Source of the DNA: an uncultured bacterium
Lineage (GTDB): Bacteria > Bacillota > Clostridia > UBA1381
Assembly: GCA_905215805.1 (NCBI GenBank)
Contig: CAJMRL010000005.1
Span: forward strand, 56,201 to 120,200
Reading direction: 5' to 3'
DNA: 64,000 nucleotides
This document shows positions 45,263 to 54,734 of this stretch, one piece after another. The position numbers were made by a program, and so were the translations under genes. Below the pieces are notes generated by a model. That model had not been told where the DNA came from and made no database searches. It saw only the letters and a program-made list of their open reading frames with translations. The first letter of the stretch is position 1. Every line of letters begins with the position of its first letter.

Positions 45263-45325
45263 GGGGCTGTCGCTTTTAGCGCAGAGCGTTAAAGGCGACA
45301 GTCCTATGAGTTTCTTAATGCAACA
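45263..45325. repeat. Dispersed palindromic element, copy 1
   Basis: GGGGCTGTCGCTTTTAGCGC and GCGTTAAAGGCGACAGTCC form a long hairpin around AGA. It is followed by CCTATGAGTTTCTTAATGCAACA. The same structure and tail recur at 50066-50127. Lies between convergent AEC and ldh genes. Confidence 0.75.
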
Positions 45326-45347
45326 ATCTACTTTTCACGTCTGATTT

Positions 45348-46307
45348 TTAAAATCCGTTTTCATGCAGGACTTCCTTTAGGGTATCCGCGGATTTTTTCA
45401 AATTTAAAAGCTCGTTATCGCTCAGGTCTATGGGGACTTTTGTTTCAACGCCGTCCTTGCCCAAAATTGCCGGCATACTCAATACTACGTCTTCAATATC
45501 GTATTCGCCGTACATCATAGAGGATATGGGCAAAATAGATTTTTCGTCTCTCACTATCGCTTCGCATATTCGTCTTACAGCCATTGCTATGCCGTAATAG
45601 GTGGCTTTTTTTCTTTCTATTATTTCATATGCGCTGTTTTTGACCTCTTCGGCAATCTGTTCCATTTCGGCATGATGGTCTTTGTAGCATCGCATTGTGC
45701 AGAAATCGTCAATTTCTATCCCGGAGATATTTGCGCTTTTCCATGCGGCTATTTCGCTGTCACCATGTTCTCCTATGATGAACGCATGAACGCTCCTGCT
45801 GTCTACCCCCAAAAGCTCGCCCAAGGAATATTTAAGCCTTGCGGTATCAAGTACCGTTCCGGAACCTATTACGCGCTCCTCCTGAAAATTTCCTAATTTT
45901 ATAGCGGCGTAGGTCATAACGTCGACCGGATTTGTCACTATAAGCAAAATCCCGCCAAAATTCCTTGAGGAAATCTGCGGTATAATATTTTTAAATATAG
46001 ATATGTTTTTGCTGACAAGCTCAAGCCTTGTTTCGCCGGGCTTTTGATTTGCTCCGGCAGTTATTATTATAACTGAAGCATCACCTATATCGTCGTAATT
46101 TCCGGCATATATTTTCATTGGACGCGCAAACGGAACGCCGTGGCTTATGTCGAGAGCTTCGCCCTCTGCACGCCTTTCGTCAGCGTCGATCAATACTATT
46201 TCAGAAAACAGACCGCTTTGCATCAAGCTGAATACACAGGCGGAGCCGACAAAGCCGCAGCCTATCATTGCAGCCTTGCGGGGATTTATTTTTTGATTGG
46301 TTGTCAT
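45348..46307 (-). CDS. ldh: L-lactate dehydrogenase
   Basis: A 319-residue NAD-dependent lactate dehydrogenase, reducing pyruvate in fermentation. It shows AAMIGCGFVGSACVFSL (Rossmann), LIDADERRAEGEALDISHG, TAGANQKPGETRLELV (the Gln and Arg of the substrate loop; Gln favours lactate over malate), TNPVDVMTYAA and IIGEHGDSEIAAW with the catalytic His. AAGGAG lies about 9 bases before the ATG at 46307. A GTG three codons upstream falls in the ribosome site. Confidence 0.94.
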   Translation of the reverse strand: MTTNQKINPRKAAMIGCGFVGSACVFSLMQSGLFSEIVLIDADERRAEGEALDISHGVPFARPMKIYAGNYDDIGDASVIIITAGANQKPGETRLELVSKNISIFKNIIPQISSRNFGGILLIVTNPVDVMTYAAIKLGNFQEERVIGSGTVLDTARLKYSLGELLGVDSRSVHAFIIGEHGDSEIAAWKSANISGIEIDDFCTMRCYKDHHAEMEQIAEEVKNSAYEIIERKKATYYGIAMAVRRICEAIVRDEKSILPISSMMYGEYDIEDVVLSMPAILGKDGVETKVPIDLSDNELLNLKKSADTLKEVLHENGF

Positions 46308-46381
46308 TATATTCACTCCTTGAAATATTATATTTTAGGCAATTACGCAATTTGTTTTGGGAACGCCATAGACTGTCTCTT

Positions 46382-47086
46382 CTATTGGAAAACGTCGTTT
46401 TGGGAAGCATGTGCGCTGCCTTTTTTAAATATAGTCAGGTCATCATCGCACATTGCGAGAAATATCTCATCGGGACGGATGTTTCTTTTTTTAAGGCGTT
46501 TATCCAGCCATTCGCGGTTATATCCGCACATCTTTAAATTTTTGTCCATAATTTCTCCGTCTATTATGACCGCCATAGGAAGCTTTTCTTCCGGTACCTG
46601 TACTGCAAGATCGGCGGGAGTTGCGGGACGTTTGTTCGGCTTTGGATGAAAGGATATCCTTCCGTTTTGCTCAAGTACCGCAGTATCTATCTCGCCTACG
46701 TCAAAAAAGCCCGATATACGGCATTGAGTAAGGAATTCGTTTAGATCTATTTTCCCCATTCTGAAATTTTGCTCAAGCATTTTCCCGTTTTTCATAAGAA
46801 GTATTGATTTTCCTGTAAGAAACCGTCTCGCGGCGATGTTTTTTTCGCTTATTTTGGAGATAAGATATAAAACCAATGTATAAATACCTATAGCGATAAG
46901 TGCTTGTACATCATGATCTCTGTCGACCGCCATTTCGGCGGCTATAGAACCTATCGTTATGCCGTTTATATAATCAAACATATTCATTTGCGACATTTGT
47001 TTGTTGCCTATTATTTTGGTGGAAACAAACAGCGCTGCGATGGAAAGAAACGCGGCAAGTATGGTATATAAAAATTGAGAAATCAT
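46382..47086 (-). CDS. DUF421 (YetF-like) membrane protein
   Basis: A 234-residue protein with three N-terminal membrane helices (about 1-80) and two cytoplasmic YetF-type domains. Signatures include KIIGNKQMSQMNMFDYINGITIGSIAAEMA and MKNGKMLEQNFRMGKIDLNEFLTQCR. Relatives in Bacillus (YetF, YdfR, YrbG) affect spore germinant receptor assembly and stress responses; function in this organism is unknown. A GGAAG ribosome site is present. It lies 75 bases upstream of ldh on the same strand. Confidence 0.9.
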   Translation of the reverse strand: MISQFLYTILAAFLSIAALFVSTKIIGNKQMSQMNMFDYINGITIGSIAAEMAVDRDHDVQALIAIGIYTLVLYLISKISEKNIAARRFLTGKSILLMKNGKMLEQNFRMGKIDLNEFLTQCRISGFFDVGEIDTAVLEQNGRISFHPKPNKRPATPADLAVQVPEEKLPMAVIIDGEIMDKNLKMCGYNREWLDKRLKKRNIRPDEIFLAMCDDDLTIFKKGSAHASQNDVFQ

Positions 47087-47209
47087 ATTTATCTTCCTTT
47101 AATTTCATTTGTTTTTATTAGTATAAGCTCTCTTAAAATTTATATTCCGTCAAATTTTTTCATGAAGTGTGAATTTAAGGTATCAAATATAATTTTAACA
47201 AAAAAGCGG

Positions 47210-47243
47210 TTGACATTTTGGGGATAATTGTATATAATTGTAG
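47210..47243 (+). promoter_or_regulatory. Promoter of the WYL regulator with direct repeats
   Basis: TTGACA (47210-47215) and TATAAT (47233-47238), 17-base spacing. Two direct copies of ATAATTGTA (47224-47232 and 47234-47242) lie across the -10 and could be a regulator site, perhaps for autocontrol. Confidence 0.65.
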
Positions 47244-47287
47244 ATAAAGACGGGCAGTGATCATAAGCGGCAGACAAGGAGGAAACC

Positions 47288-48274
47288 ATGGCGAGAATGA
47301 CTGGACAGAAGATGAAGCTTCTGTATTTGAAGGACATTTTTGAGAAAAAGACAGACGAGCATCATTCGATGACCCTTGAGGAGATAATTGAGGAGCTTGA
47401 TAAATTGGGCATACATGCCGAACGCAAAAGCCTTTACGGAGATATAGAGCTTCTGCGCGGCTACGGCATGGATATTATAGGGCGGCGTTCCAAGCAGTAT
47501 GAGTATTATTTGGGAAGGCGCTTATTTGAGCTGCCGGAGCTTAAGTTGCTTACGGATGCGGTTGCGGCTTCAAAATTTATCACGAAGGCAAAAAGCCGCA
47601 GGCTTATCCGCAAAATAGAGAGTCTTGCCGGAGAGCATGACGCGTCTCTTCTGCAGCGGCAGGTATATGCGGAGCATAGGACAAAGGCGGAAAATGAAAC
47701 AATATATTATAATATAGATTCCGTATATAAGGCAATAGACATGCAGGTTAAAATCAGTTTTAAGTATTTTGACTGGAACAGAAATAAGCGGCGTCAATAC
47801 CGTCATGGCGGAAAGTTATATGTAATAAGCCCATGGGCGATGGCTTGGGACAGCGAGAATTATTATATGGTCGGCTATGATTCGGAGGAGGATATCATAA
47901 AGCATTTTAGAGTCGATAAGATGGATAAAATTACGGTTACGGATGAGGAGCGCGAGGGGAAAGAAGCTTTTGACGGCTTTGATATGGGACAGTATTCAAA
48001 AAAGCTGTTCGGAATGTTCGGAGGAAAAGAGGAATCCGTAACTCTTCGGTGTGAAAATTCGATGGCTAATATAATAATCGACCGCTTCGGCAGAGATATA
48101 CCGTTTTTTGACTATGACGACGAGCATTTCTGCGTATGTGTCAATATCGTTGTAAGTCCGGTGTTTTTATCGTGGGTCATAGGCTTCGGTCAGAGGATAC
48201 ATATTGTTTCGCCAAAAAGAGCCGTACATATGTGCAGGCAGATGGCGCAGGAGGTTTTAGACAGCTATGAATAA
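47288..48274 (+). CDS. WYL-domain transcriptional regulator
   Basis: A 328-residue regulator. The N-terminal winged helix (about 10-70) includes HHSMTLEEIIEELDKLGIHA and RKSLYGDIELLRGYG. The central WYL domain (about 140-215) has KYFDWNRNKRRQYRHGGKLY and VISPWAMAWDSENYYMVGYD with the ligand-binding pattern, then a WCX extension. WYL proteins sense nucleic acid or small ligands. It has a consensus promoter, an AAGGAGG site, and overlaps the downstream ASKHA gene by 8 bases, so both are one transcript. Confidence 0.88.
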   Translation: MARMTGQKMKLLYLKDIFEKKTDEHHSMTLEEIIEELDKLGIHAERKSLYGDIELLRGYGMDIIGRRSKQYEYYLGRRLFELPELKLLTDAVAASKFITKAKSRRLIRKIESLAGEHDASLLQRQVYAEHRTKAENETIYYNIDSVYKAIDMQVKISFKYFDWNRNKRRQYRHGGKLYVISPWAMAWDSENYYMVGYDSEEDIIKHFRVDKMDKITVTDEEREGKEAFDGFDMGQYSKKLFGMFGGKEESVTLRCENSMANIIIDRFGRDIPFFDYDDEHFCVCVNIVVSPVFLSWVIGFGQRIHIVSPKRAVHMCRQMAQEVLDSYE

Positions 48275-50054
48275 AATTATTCTTGAGGGCTTTGCGCCCG
48301 ACAGAGAAAATGTATTAAGAAGCCTTAAATGTCCGCCGGAGGGAGAGCTGCGTGAGAGGCTTTTATCGGAGATCGGACGTCTTGAGAGTGAAGTGAAGGC
48401 AAGACCCGAGATTTTTTATGAGTTTGCAGATGATTTTGATAAAGAGGGCAGCGGCGCTGTTTATGTGCTTATCACATTGGGAGGGCGCATAAGCGATTAT
48501 TCGAGGGAAATGTTTGATAAGGGGGAGTGTCTTTCGGGGCTTGTCGCCGATACATGGGCGGACGAGGCCCTTTTTGGTGCGGATAAAAAAGCGGCGGAGA
48601 TACTCAGAGAAGAGTGTGCGGTAAGGAATAAGGGAATACTGAAAAGAATTGAGCCGCCCGCAGGAGCGCCGATCGAATATAATAAGAAAATCCTTGATGC
48701 GATCGGGGAATGTCCGGTCAGAATAACAGAGGCGTATATGTATGATCCTCCAAAAACCATGTCTTATATTTTGACGCTTACCGATGATGTTAATATATTT
48801 AAGGCGCAGCACGACTGCTCGAAATGCCCGAATCTGAATTGTCCGAGAAGGAGCGTAAATGCGGAGAAGATGGAGTCCGTTTCTGCTCATGAGAAGGTGT
48901 ACGGAACGGAAAAGATCGATGCTTTATGTATAGATATAGGTACGACGACTATCGCGTTTGAAAAAATAGGCGGCAGCAAACAAAGCCTTACGATGGTTAA
49001 CAGGCAGCGCCGGTTCGGGGCGGATGTAATATCAAGAATAGAGGCGGCAAACCGTGGGCATGGCAAGGAGCTGCAAAGTATTATACAATTTCAGATTGCT
49101 GAGGGGATGAACGCTCTGTATAAAAATTCAGAGCTGCCAAAGCAAATAATAGTGTCGGCAAATACTACTATGATACAGCTTCTTATGGGTTTTTCATGCG
49201 AAAAAATGGGTTCTTATCCGTTTGAGCCGGAGAACAAGGGATATATAGAAACTGTTTTTAAATACCGCGGCTCACAGATACCGATGAAAATTATTCCGGC
49301 AGTGAGCGCGTTTGTCGGCGGTGATATCGTAAGCGGAATGTATATGTGCGATTTTGATTTGTCGGATAAGGTAAATCTCTTTATAGATCTCGGCACAAAC
49401 GGAGAGATGGCAATAGGCAGCACAGAGCGCATAATTACCGCGTCAACAGCCGCCGGACCGGCATTCGAGGGCGGAAGGATATCATGCGGAACAGGCTCGG
49501 TTGACGGAGCGGTGTGCTCAATTGACCTAAACAGCCAAGAAATAAAGACGATAAATAACATGCCTCCCTCCGGGATATGCGGAACGGGTATTGTGGAGCT
49601 TATTTCGGAAATGCTAAGGGAAGGTATAATCGATAAGAGCGGGCTGCTTGAGGATAAATATTTTTCCTCGGGATACCCTTTTGCCGGAGGCTTGACCTTT
49701 ACTCAGAGGGATATAAGAGAAATTCAGACAGCAAAGGCGGCGGTGTGCGCCGGGATTGAAATGCTTATAAAAAATTACGGCTGCAAATATGAGGATATAA
49801 ATAAGGTATATATAGCCGGAGGGTTCGGATATAGGCTCAATGTTAAAAGCGCATGCAGTATAGGGCTTATACCTATGGAGCTGCAGAATAAATGCAGCGC
49901 AGTCGGCAACAGCTCATTGGGCGGTGCGGTAAAATTCGCGGCCCATCCGGAGGACCGGGACAGGCTTGAAAATATATGCGCCGTCTGTGAGGAGCTGCCT
50001 CTTGCGCTTGATGATGAGTTTAATAAGACTTATATAGAATGTATGAATTTTTAA
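48267..50054 (+). CDS. ASKHA (DUF4445/RACE-like) protein with MetH-activation-like N-terminal domain
   Basis: A 595-residue protein. Residues about 215-595 match DUF4445/RACE ASKHA domains (CIDIGTTTIAFEKI, NRQRRFGADVISRIEAAN, VSANTTMIQLLMG, FIDLGTNGEMAIG, STAAGPAFEGGRISCGTGSV, IAGGFGYRL), ATPases that reactivate corrinoid proteins. The N-terminal 200 residues lack the usual 2Fe-2S domain; they resemble the B12-dependent methionine synthase activation domain, especially RITEAYMYDPPKTMSYI and the cysteine-rich DCSKCPNLNCPRR. An AGGAGG site lies within the WYL gene it overlaps. The corrinoid partner is not in the window. Confidence 0.8.
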   Translation: MNKIILEGFAPDRENVLRSLKCPPEGELRERLLSEIGRLESEVKARPEIFYEFADDFDKEGSGAVYVLITLGGRISDYSREMFDKGECLSGLVADTWADEALFGADKKAAEILREECAVRNKGILKRIEPPAGAPIEYNKKILDAIGECPVRITEAYMYDPPKTMSYILTLTDDVNIFKAQHDCSKCPNLNCPRRSVNAEKMESVSAHEKVYGTEKIDALCIDIGTTTIAFEKIGGSKQSLTMVNRQRRFGADVISRIEAANRGHGKELQSIIQFQIAEGMNALYKNSELPKQIIVSANTTMIQLLMGFSCEKMGSYPFEPENKGYIETVFKYRGSQIPMKIIPAVSAFVGGDIVSGMYMCDFDLSDKVNLFIDLGTNGEMAIGSTERIITASTAAGPAFEGGRISCGTGSVDGAVCSIDLNSQEIKTINNMPPSGICGTGIVELISEMLREGIIDKSGLLEDKYFSSGYPFAGGLTFTQRDIREIQTAKAAVCAGIEMLIKNYGCKYEDINKVYIAGGFGYRLNVKSACSIGLIPMELQNKCSAVGNSSLGGAVKFAAHPEDRDRLENICAVCEELPLALDDEFNKTYIECMNF

Positions 50055-50059
50055 ATTTC

Positions 50060-50127
50060 GGGGGGGGGGCTGTCGATTTTAGCGATCTGCGCTAAAAGCG
50101 ACAGCCCTATGCAATTCTTAATGCGAC
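50060..50127. repeat. Dispersed palindromic element, copy 2, with G10 tract
   Basis: Ten G (50060-50069) lead into GGCTGTCGATTTTAGCG, pairing with CGCTAAAAGCGACAGCC, then CTATGCAATTCTTAATGCGACA. It is highly similar to the element at 45263-45325. It lies between the ASKHA gene and the SLH protein, which converge. Confidence 0.75.
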
Positions 50128-50156
50128 AGACCATCCATTCGTTTATTATTGCTATG

Positions 50157-52658
50157 TTACTGGCCTATAGTATAGTACAGCCGGCCGACGATTACTTCCA
50201 TTTGTGCGGAATATTGAGATATATCCGTTACTGACATATCTTCATTTTTGACATATATTCCGTAGCGGGCATTGCAGTCCTTTACAAGGTCATAGTAATT
50301 GCCGTCCTCATCTATTTTTACAAGCGAGCGGTTTGCCGAGAAGAACTGTATCGGTTTTCCGTATTTTTTAAAACCTTTATTTGGATAGACCTCTTTTATG
50401 GTACCGTCCTTGATATCAAGATAATTGATATTGGAGTTTCTGTCGGCAAAGCCGTACAGACCCTTTGAGTCGACTAATGTATTATTTGTATTATAATTTG
50501 AACGCATTATTTTATCCTGAACTACCGACTTGTTTCCGGTATCGAGATCAAACGCCGTCAGCGTCTGCCAGTCATCGTCTATAATGTAGACAATATTTCT
50601 GCCTCTTGCGGCAATGATGCAGTGTTCGTTTAAAATAGTGCGCTTATTTCCCTGAGCGTCGGCGGCGTAAAGCTCATAATAGTAGGTATCGGTGCTCTCT
50701 TCATATCCGGAGCGCTCGTATATGGAATATTCATCATCGCTTAAGTAGTTTAATCTTACGGTATTCTCATCTACGTCTGTATATTTTGATTCATCTGTGC
50801 CGGTGATAAGGCTGTATGCTTCATAGTTGAATTCCTCTATGTAATTAAGCTCCAGATCGGCAAGATAATCTGTTTGGTATTCTCCGTGGTTTTCATCTAT
50901 TTCACTGTAATCTCCGAATATCTCAAAGGCATACCCTCCTCCGAACAGCGGCACTAAAGAGAAGTTTTCGATATATTCGTTTTCGTTTACGCATTCCACA
51001 ATATCTCCGTCTGTACGGTACAGGCGCGATTTTCCGTCGTTAGCCGCACATTCATCCGTTTTTGTGAAATAGATCCAGCTTTTTTCGCCCTTATTTCCCC
51101 GCAGCATATCGATGTCTCTTATATAATCGTCAAATACCTTTTCACAGCGTATGGTATCTCCCTCAAACCATATCTTATAAAGCTCGGCTTGATAGTAATA
51201 TCTTCCTGTTTCTGTTTTATATGAATCTGTATATTTGGTGGCAAACATATACGGCTTTATATTCGGGTCATCCTTGTCAATAGGAGTTCCGTCGGCATAT
51301 CGTCCAAAATCATAGTAAAGATTGTATATATCAAAATCAGCTACCCTTTGGGCGCAGCTTCCGTCCGGCTTCATGCAGAAGAGCTTTCCTTCCTCCTCGC
51401 CGCGGATATGATAGAATATCCAGCCGTTTAAAAAGTTTATATTGTAGCAGTCCTCGTCGGATATCTTTTGTTTATTGTCGCCGTTGGAATCGACCCTGTA
51501 CATATGCCCGCCGTCTGCCCAGTCTGCATAGTATATCCAGCCGTCCGCCGCCTGATATGAATCCTGCGGCTCGGTGAAGCCGTTGGATTTAAGCGTTTCT
51601 ATCTCGTCAAGGCTGTATTGGGGAGGAAGTATCTCCTTATTTGAATAGTCATAGAGTCCGAAGGTCATAGGTCCGGCATTTTTTGATTTGGTGTATATAT
51701 AATCCGGCTCCGCCTTATATACGGTATACGGTATAGTATAGAGCAGCTCGCCTGTTTGGATATTGAAAATGTCGGTCAGCTTATTGTAATTCTGAGCGGC
51801 GACATATGTATTGCCGTCGTTAGCTGTCGTACAGAACAGGTTGGAGTATATATCCGTATCGAACGGCATCGATATATCGTCCTTTTTAACATAGAGCGTA
51901 TTGCCGAGCTTTGTTTCGGTATAGCCGTTTGAGTAGGTCTGGACGGTGGTTTCAGTTTGAGCATCGATATGCGCGCCGTCTGCCTCCGGTGCGGTCGGAA
52001 GTGAGCGGTATACGCGGTAAAGCATGGTTATTGCCTGCTCTATGGTTATATTGCTCTTTGGTGAGAAGGAGCCGTCATTCATTCCGCTGATAAGTCCGTT
52101 TTCCGTCATGGATGCAACGGCGTTAAGGGCATAATCTGATATATCATCCGTATCCGAATAGTCAAGCGGATATGATTCATCGGCCGATGTATAGTTGGCG
52201 CTTCGGTAGTTAAGCGCACGATGAACCAGAACGGCTGCATCCTCGCGCGTGATTGTGTCGTCCGGGCGGAACAGTGCGCGTGTCGGGTGTTCGTTGCCGT
52301 TTAGGTCCGTTTGTGATTCTATAATATCGCCTTGAACTATACCGCTTACGATAAGGACACGCAGGTAATAGTTGTCGCCTATATCCTCAAAGTAGCTGTA
52401 GCCCCCCTCCGGAATAAAGTCTGTGCTCACAGTGTCGGTTTTGATAAGAACGGAGCATAAAAGCTCGGCGAATTCCGCTCTTGTTATATTGCGTCTGTAG
52501 TCCGAAATGCTGTCAAAGCGTTCAGTAAGCAGGCCCTCGCTTGTGAACACGCTTACATCATTGTACGCCCATTCGGAAACATGTACCCATTCGCGGGCGT
52601 AAGCCGCGCACGGCGAAAGCATCGCCGCCGCCAATATTGTGCATAATAATTTTTTCAT
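50157..52658 (-). CDS. SLH-domain protein with propeller-like repeats
   Basis: An 833-residue exported protein with a signal peptide (residues 1-21). Three S-layer homology repeats occupy about 22-210 (DVSVFTSEGLLTERF; RVLIVSGIVQGDI; VASMTENGLISGMNDGSFSP), which anchor proteins to wall polymers. The rest, about 240-833, has repeated YYxD/W-I-Y-Y-type strands resembling DUF5050 beta-propellers (GWIYYADWADGGHMYRVDSNGD, GWIFYHIRGEEEGKLFCM, shown in part). It lies 27 bases after the BamE-like gene and probably belongs to the same envelope operon as the second BlaI/BlaR1 pair. Confidence 0.82.
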   Translation of the reverse strand: MKKLLCTILAAAMLSPCAAYAREWVHVSEWAYNDVSVFTSEGLLTERFDSISDYRRNITRAEFAELLCSVLIKTDTVSTDFIPEGGYSYFEDIGDNYYLRVLIVSGIVQGDIIESQTDLNGNEHPTRALFRPDDTITREDAAVLVHRALNYRSANYTSADESYPLDYSDTDDISDYALNAVASMTENGLISGMNDGSFSPKSNITIEQAITMLYRVYRSLPTAPEADGAHIDAQTETTVQTYSNGYTETKLGNTLYVKKDDISMPFDTDIYSNLFCTTANDGNTYVAAQNYNKLTDIFNIQTGELLYTIPYTVYKAEPDYIYTKSKNAGPMTFGLYDYSNKEILPPQYSLDEIETLKSNGFTEPQDSYQAADGWIYYADWADGGHMYRVDSNGDNKQKISDEDCYNINFLNGWIFYHIRGEEEGKLFCMKPDGSCAQRVADFDIYNLYYDFGRYADGTPIDKDDPNIKPYMFATKYTDSYKTETGRYYYQAELYKIWFEGDTIRCEKVFDDYIRDIDMLRGNKGEKSWIYFTKTDECAANDGKSRLYRTDGDIVECVNENEYIENFSLVPLFGGGYAFEIFGDYSEIDENHGEYQTDYLADLELNYIEEFNYEAYSLITGTDESKYTDVDENTVRLNYLSDDEYSIYERSGYEESTDTYYYELYAADAQGNKRTILNEHCIIAARGRNIVYIIDDDWQTLTAFDLDTGNKSVVQDKIMRSNYNTNNTLVDSKGLYGFADRNSNINYLDIKDGTIKEVYPNKGFKKYGKPIQFFSANRSLVKIDEDGNYYDLVKDCNARYGIYVKNEDMSVTDISQYSAQMEVIVGRLYYTIGQ

Positions 52659-52685
52659 GGGAACCTCCTTAATGCAGCGGTTAAT

Positions 52686-52943
52686 TTATTCTAAAATATA
52701 TCCGTATTGGAGACTATCTCCGCCGTAAAGCAGTACAGCGATAGTGCTGTCGTCAAGACGGTATATCTCCTTCATGCCGTTTACCGAAACCTCATATGGG
52801 TCTCCTATAAGAGTCCTTATTTCATTTCTGCCTGCACCTATAGCTATATTCTGTACGTTGTCTGCATCTGCGGCATAAGCGTTAGCGCATAAAAGCATTA
52901 CCGCCATCATAGCGGCAGCTGTTGTTTTCATGATCCTTTTCAT
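52686..52943 (-). CDS. Small secreted BamE/SmpA-like protein
   Basis: An 85-residue exported protein with a signal peptide (residues 1-25, ANAYAADA). The mature part is one small domain with I-A-I-G-A-G-R-N-E-I-R, GDPYEVSVNGMKEIYRLDD and LQYGYILE, resembling the SmpA/BamE fold pattern (G-x-x-R-x-x-V, G-x-P). By hand alignment about 26 of 53 residues are identical to the C-terminal part of the BlaR1-like protein encoded just upstream, which indicates a shared domain. An AAAAGGAG site precedes the ATG. Confidence 0.8.
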   Translation of the reverse strand: MKRIMKTTAAAMMAVMLLCANAYAADADNVQNIAIGAGRNEIRTLIGDPYEVSVNGMKEIYRLDDSTIAVLLYGGDSLQYGYILE

Positions 52944-53079
52944 AATGATTCTCCTTTTATCTGTCTATAGTCAAATTCCTTGCCTTTTTGCCGCGGACGG
53001 AGGGATTTCCTCCGCCCGGCGGTTTATCCTATACATTTATCCTTACATAGCAAGCTCCCTGTCCGTAATGTCCGCATAA

Positions 53080-54732
53080 TTACGGCATATCGGGAGTCAT
53101 CTCCGCGTTTGATTGTTTTGTGTTTGAATTTTGTGCGGCTTCATTTGCCGCGCTGTTATCATCAGTGTCGGAAGAAGGAGCAAGTCTTGATGAACCGCTT
53201 CCCGAGCCTCCTGAGGGCTGATGATAATTTTCCGGAGCATCGTCTTGAACGGCGTTATCTTCCGTAACGCTTTCATTCCTACCGCTTCCGGAGTCTATGA
53301 TGTAACCGTATTCGAGCTTGCCGTCCTGATACTGCAAAACAGCAGTTGTCTCATCGTCAAGCTTATAAGTTTCCTTTGAGCCGTTAAGAGAGCTGCTTTC
53401 GGGATCTCCCATAGCCTCGTATACATCGTCCCTGCTCGAGCCTATCTCTATATCGACATTCTCGGAAGGCGGCTGTATATCCGCTGACGGCGGATTAACC
53501 GGCTGATTATCTGTGTCGGCGCGTGTCTGCGGCGGCGTGGTATTTTCTTCTCCTCCGTATTGCGGGGCGGCATTACGGGGAGCTTGTCTTATGCTTTCGT
53601 TTTCCGATGGTGTTCGCTCTTGTGTTCTTTGGTCACTTGTGTCTGTGACGGATATAGTTGTTCTGCTTTCGGAGCGCTGCGATTCCGTATTGGGTGTGAT
53701 TTGCGGCGGCTCCGGCGTAGGTATCGGAATAGGAATAATATCTCCTATTGTTTGTGCCGGCTCCGGAGTGGAGGCCACCGAGTCAACGCTGCTTTCAACA
53801 GCCACAGTAACGGCGTCTGTAAGGCATATGCACGATACGCCGACGCATACGCATATAGCCGCAATCATCCATACCGGCTTTTTTCTTTTCCATGAAACTA
53901 TTCGTTTTACCCTTTTTATGACCTCATGCTTGCCGTTGCTTGCGGAGGTCGTTCCGGGGACGAACCTTGCTTTTTTCATAGAGGATTTAACAAGAGCCTG
54001 TGCATAGCATTTTTTGCTGTCGGTTATCTTTAGGACTCTGTCATCGCAAAGCATTTCTATATCGGTGCGGAATACCTTAAAGGCATACCATATTATAGGA
54101 TTAAACCAGTTGATGCAAAGCACCGTAATAGCCGCCCATAGCTTAAGACAGTCCTTGTTTTTATAATGGCAAAGCTCATGAAGAAGGATCTGGCGCATTT
54201 CGTTTTCCGGAAAATCCTCCGGTACTATAATCGTATCGGAATCGGTCATTGCCGTATCGCCGCTTCTTAATATGACGCTGCCGTAAATGCCTATACGGCA
54301 TTTAAGCTCCTCAAGAACGGCAAGGATCTTTTCATCACGTATGACCGGATATTTTTTTATCCGGTATCGGTGGTGAATAAATACAAACACGTACCAGATA
54401 AAAAGCATCACCGCGCCGAAAAACCAAGTATAAGCTATGAGGTTTCTTATATCAAAGCCGTGGTTCGCGGGAGAAGTCTGCATGGTCTGTATTGTTTCTA
54501 AGGCTGCGTCCTGCGCTTCAGAGCCTATGTAATTATACATGCTTATATCTGTTTCTATACGAACATTGCCCAGACAAAATATAAGCTGAACACAAAGTAT
54601 GAGCCAGATCAGGCTGTGCATTTTTGCAGAAAGCTTATAACGGAATACCGCTTTTATAGCAAGAATAAAAACAGTTATCACGCTCATCCTCAAAAGCAGA
54701 GAAATAAACATTGAATACAATATGCCGTTCAT
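53080..54732 (-). CDS. BlaR1-like M56 metalloprotease sensor with BamE-like outer domain, locus 2
   Basis: A 550-residue membrane sensor. The M56 domain (about 1-285) has four helices, the zinc motif HELCH near residue 183, and the FNPIIWYAFKVFRTDIEMLC segment. A helix near 282-304 leads to a long outer linker rich in Pro, Thr and Ser. A BamE-like domain lies at about 428-482 (IEIGSSRDDVYEAMGDP, ETYKLDDETTAVLQY), then a disordered tail. No penicillin-binding domain exists. A TTG two codons earlier is possible, but GGAGG lies 7 bases before the ATG at 54732. It starts one base past the BlaI stop codon. Confidence 0.85.
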   Translation of the reverse strand: MNGILYSMFISLLLRMSVITVFILAIKAVFRYKLSAKMHSLIWLILCVQLIFCLGNVRIETDISMYNYIGSEAQDAALETIQTMQTSPANHGFDIRNLIAYTWFFGAVMLFIWYVFVFIHHRYRIKKYPVIRDEKILAVLEELKCRIGIYGSVILRSGDTAMTDSDTIIVPEDFPENEMRQILLHELCHYKNKDCLKLWAAITVLCINWFNPIIWYAFKVFRTDIEMLCDDRVLKITDSKKCYAQALVKSSMKKARFVPGTTSASNGKHEVIKRVKRIVSWKRKKPVWMIAAICVCVGVSCICLTDAVTVAVESSVDSVASTPEPAQTIGDIIPIPIPTPEPPQITPNTESQRSESRTTISVTDTSDQRTQERTPSENESIRQAPRNAAPQYGGEENTTPPQTRADTDNQPVNPPSADIQPPSENVDIEIGSSRDDVYEAMGDPESSSLNGSKETYKLDDETTAVLQYQDGKLEYGYIIDSGSGRNESVTEDNAVQDDAPENYHQPSGGSGSGSSRLAPSSDTDDNSAANEAAQNSNTKQSNAEMTPDMP

Positions 54733-54734
54733 AG

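Noticed and set aside
52991..53024. GC-rich hairpin between the BamE-like gene and the BlaR1-like gene as a terminator
   Set aside because: No T run follows on the minus strand, so it may be a processing or stabilising stem but not a clear terminator.
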